Under the pieces are notes generated by a model. The model saw only the letters and a list, made by a program, of their open reading frames with translations. It was not told where the DNA came from and ran no database searches. From assembly GCF_028771845.1 (NCBI RefSeq), contig NZ_CP118270.1, positions 5,332,001 through 5,396,000 on the forward strand: a stretch of DNA of 64,000 nt. Direction: 5' to 3'. Position numbers and translations under genes: made by a program. This DNA comes from Paenibacillus marchantiae. GTDB lineage: Bacteria; Bacillota; Bacilli; Paenibacillales; Paenibacillaceae. Shown in pieces: positions 63,649 to 64,000 of the stretch (within the stretch, counting starts at the first letter, position 1; each line of letters begins with the position of its first letter).

Positions 63649-64000
63649 TTATTCCCCCTTACTCAAGGTGCGGTTAAGTGGCGCTGGTGCTGTCTGAGGT
63701 TTCACACTCTCCGTTTGTACCAGAGAACGACGAGGCAGCTTCCATTTATAATGAACAGAACACATTCGGAAGAACACAACTGCGGCGAAACATATTAACA
63801 GCCCAACGTTGGTTGTGAACCATCCCATACCTATGGCAAAACCAGCTGTTATTGCCCACACGGCATAAATTTCATCACGCAGTACCAATGGCTTCCTGCC
63901 AGCCAGCAGATCACGAATGATTCCTCCGCCTATACCGGTCATCACTGCGGCTACAATAACCGCACTAATGGGATGTCCCATATTGGCTGCGTATAACGCC
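63649..64000 (-). CDS. TRIC/UPF0126 family cation channel (partial, 5' end outside window)
   Basis: The frame is open to the right edge; the upstream residues ALYAAN lead into the family core GHPISAVIVAAVMTGIGGGIIRDLLAG. The conserved GGGxxRD motif of the trimeric intracellular cation-type channels and two or three membrane segments (about 7-30, 45-70) are visible. The C-terminal tail is charged. The tyrosine phosphatase gene follows directly. Confidence 0.88.
   Translation of the reverse strand, partial: ALYAANMGHPISAVIVAAVMTGIGGGIIRDLLAGRKPLVLRDEIYAVWAITAGFAIGMGWFTTNVGLLICFAAVVFFRMCSVHYKWKLPRRSLVQTESVKPQTAPAPLNRTLSKGE

Overview
The window looks like chromosome from a low-to-mid GC, spore-former-type Firmicute, most probably Paenibacillus. 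This is inferred from strong AGGAGG ribosome binding sites, frequent TTG starts, Fur, NrdR and PerR boxes of Bacillus type, a sigma-W-type promoter before pspA, a ydaO-type c-di-AMP riboswitch, XerS, and glycogen and pyruvate dehydrogenase operons of Bacillus type. No rRNA, tRNA, insertion sequence, prophage or CRISPR array was seen.

Layout. 1-3.3 kb: a NosD-like beta-helix gene (cut by the left edge) and a three-gene signalling operon (OmpR regulator, HisKA_3 kinase, NarL regulator). 3.5-6.4 kb: Fur-box-controlled siderophore binding lipoprotein and its AraC/Btr-type activator. 6.5-10.1 kb: class Ib ribonucleotide reductase nrdIEF under two NrdR boxes. 10.1-17.9 kb: an eight-gene biosynthetic operon on the minus strand: acyl carrier protein, ATP-grasp ligase, GT-B glycosyltransferase-like protein, radical SAM/SPASM-like enzyme, three-gene ABC-2 exporter and a papain-fold (BtrH-like) transferase candidate. 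A kinase of the aminoglycoside phosphotransferase family lies divergently beside it. This is the accessory system most likely to be undescribed. 18-24.8 kb: housekeeping and small genes, including xerS, mobB, a frameshifted moeA and an HNH protein. 24.9-27.5 kb: the sigma-W/PspA envelope-stress operon. 27.5-33.6 kb: LpdD-like protein, polysaccharide deacetylase, a riboswitch-controlled LysM-3D protein, an amino acid ABC transporter and an M20 peptidase.

33.8-42.4 kb is the glycogen/maltodextrin region (neopullulanase, glgA, glgB, glgC), interrupted by a tailspike-like beta-helix gene. 42.4-46.7 kb is an ABC ATPase / beta-propeller lipoprotein / two-component operon. 46.7-56.7 kb holds an MFS transporter, an ArsR-type regulator, a HAD hydrolase, topB, fur (with a PerR box), a lone gltD, and thyA-dfrA. 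57-62 kb is the pdhABCD operon. The right end carries an esterase, a low-molecular-weight phosphatase and a TRIC-type channel gene cut by the edge.

In the biosynthetic operon the working model is that the ATP-grasp enzyme loads an amino or hydroxy acid on the carrier protein, the radical SAM enzyme and the GT-B enzyme tailor or build the acceptor, the papain-fold protein moves the acyl group to the acceptor, and the ABC-2 transporter exports the product. This model is inference from family roles, with butirosin BtrI/BtrJ/BtrH as the closest known logic.
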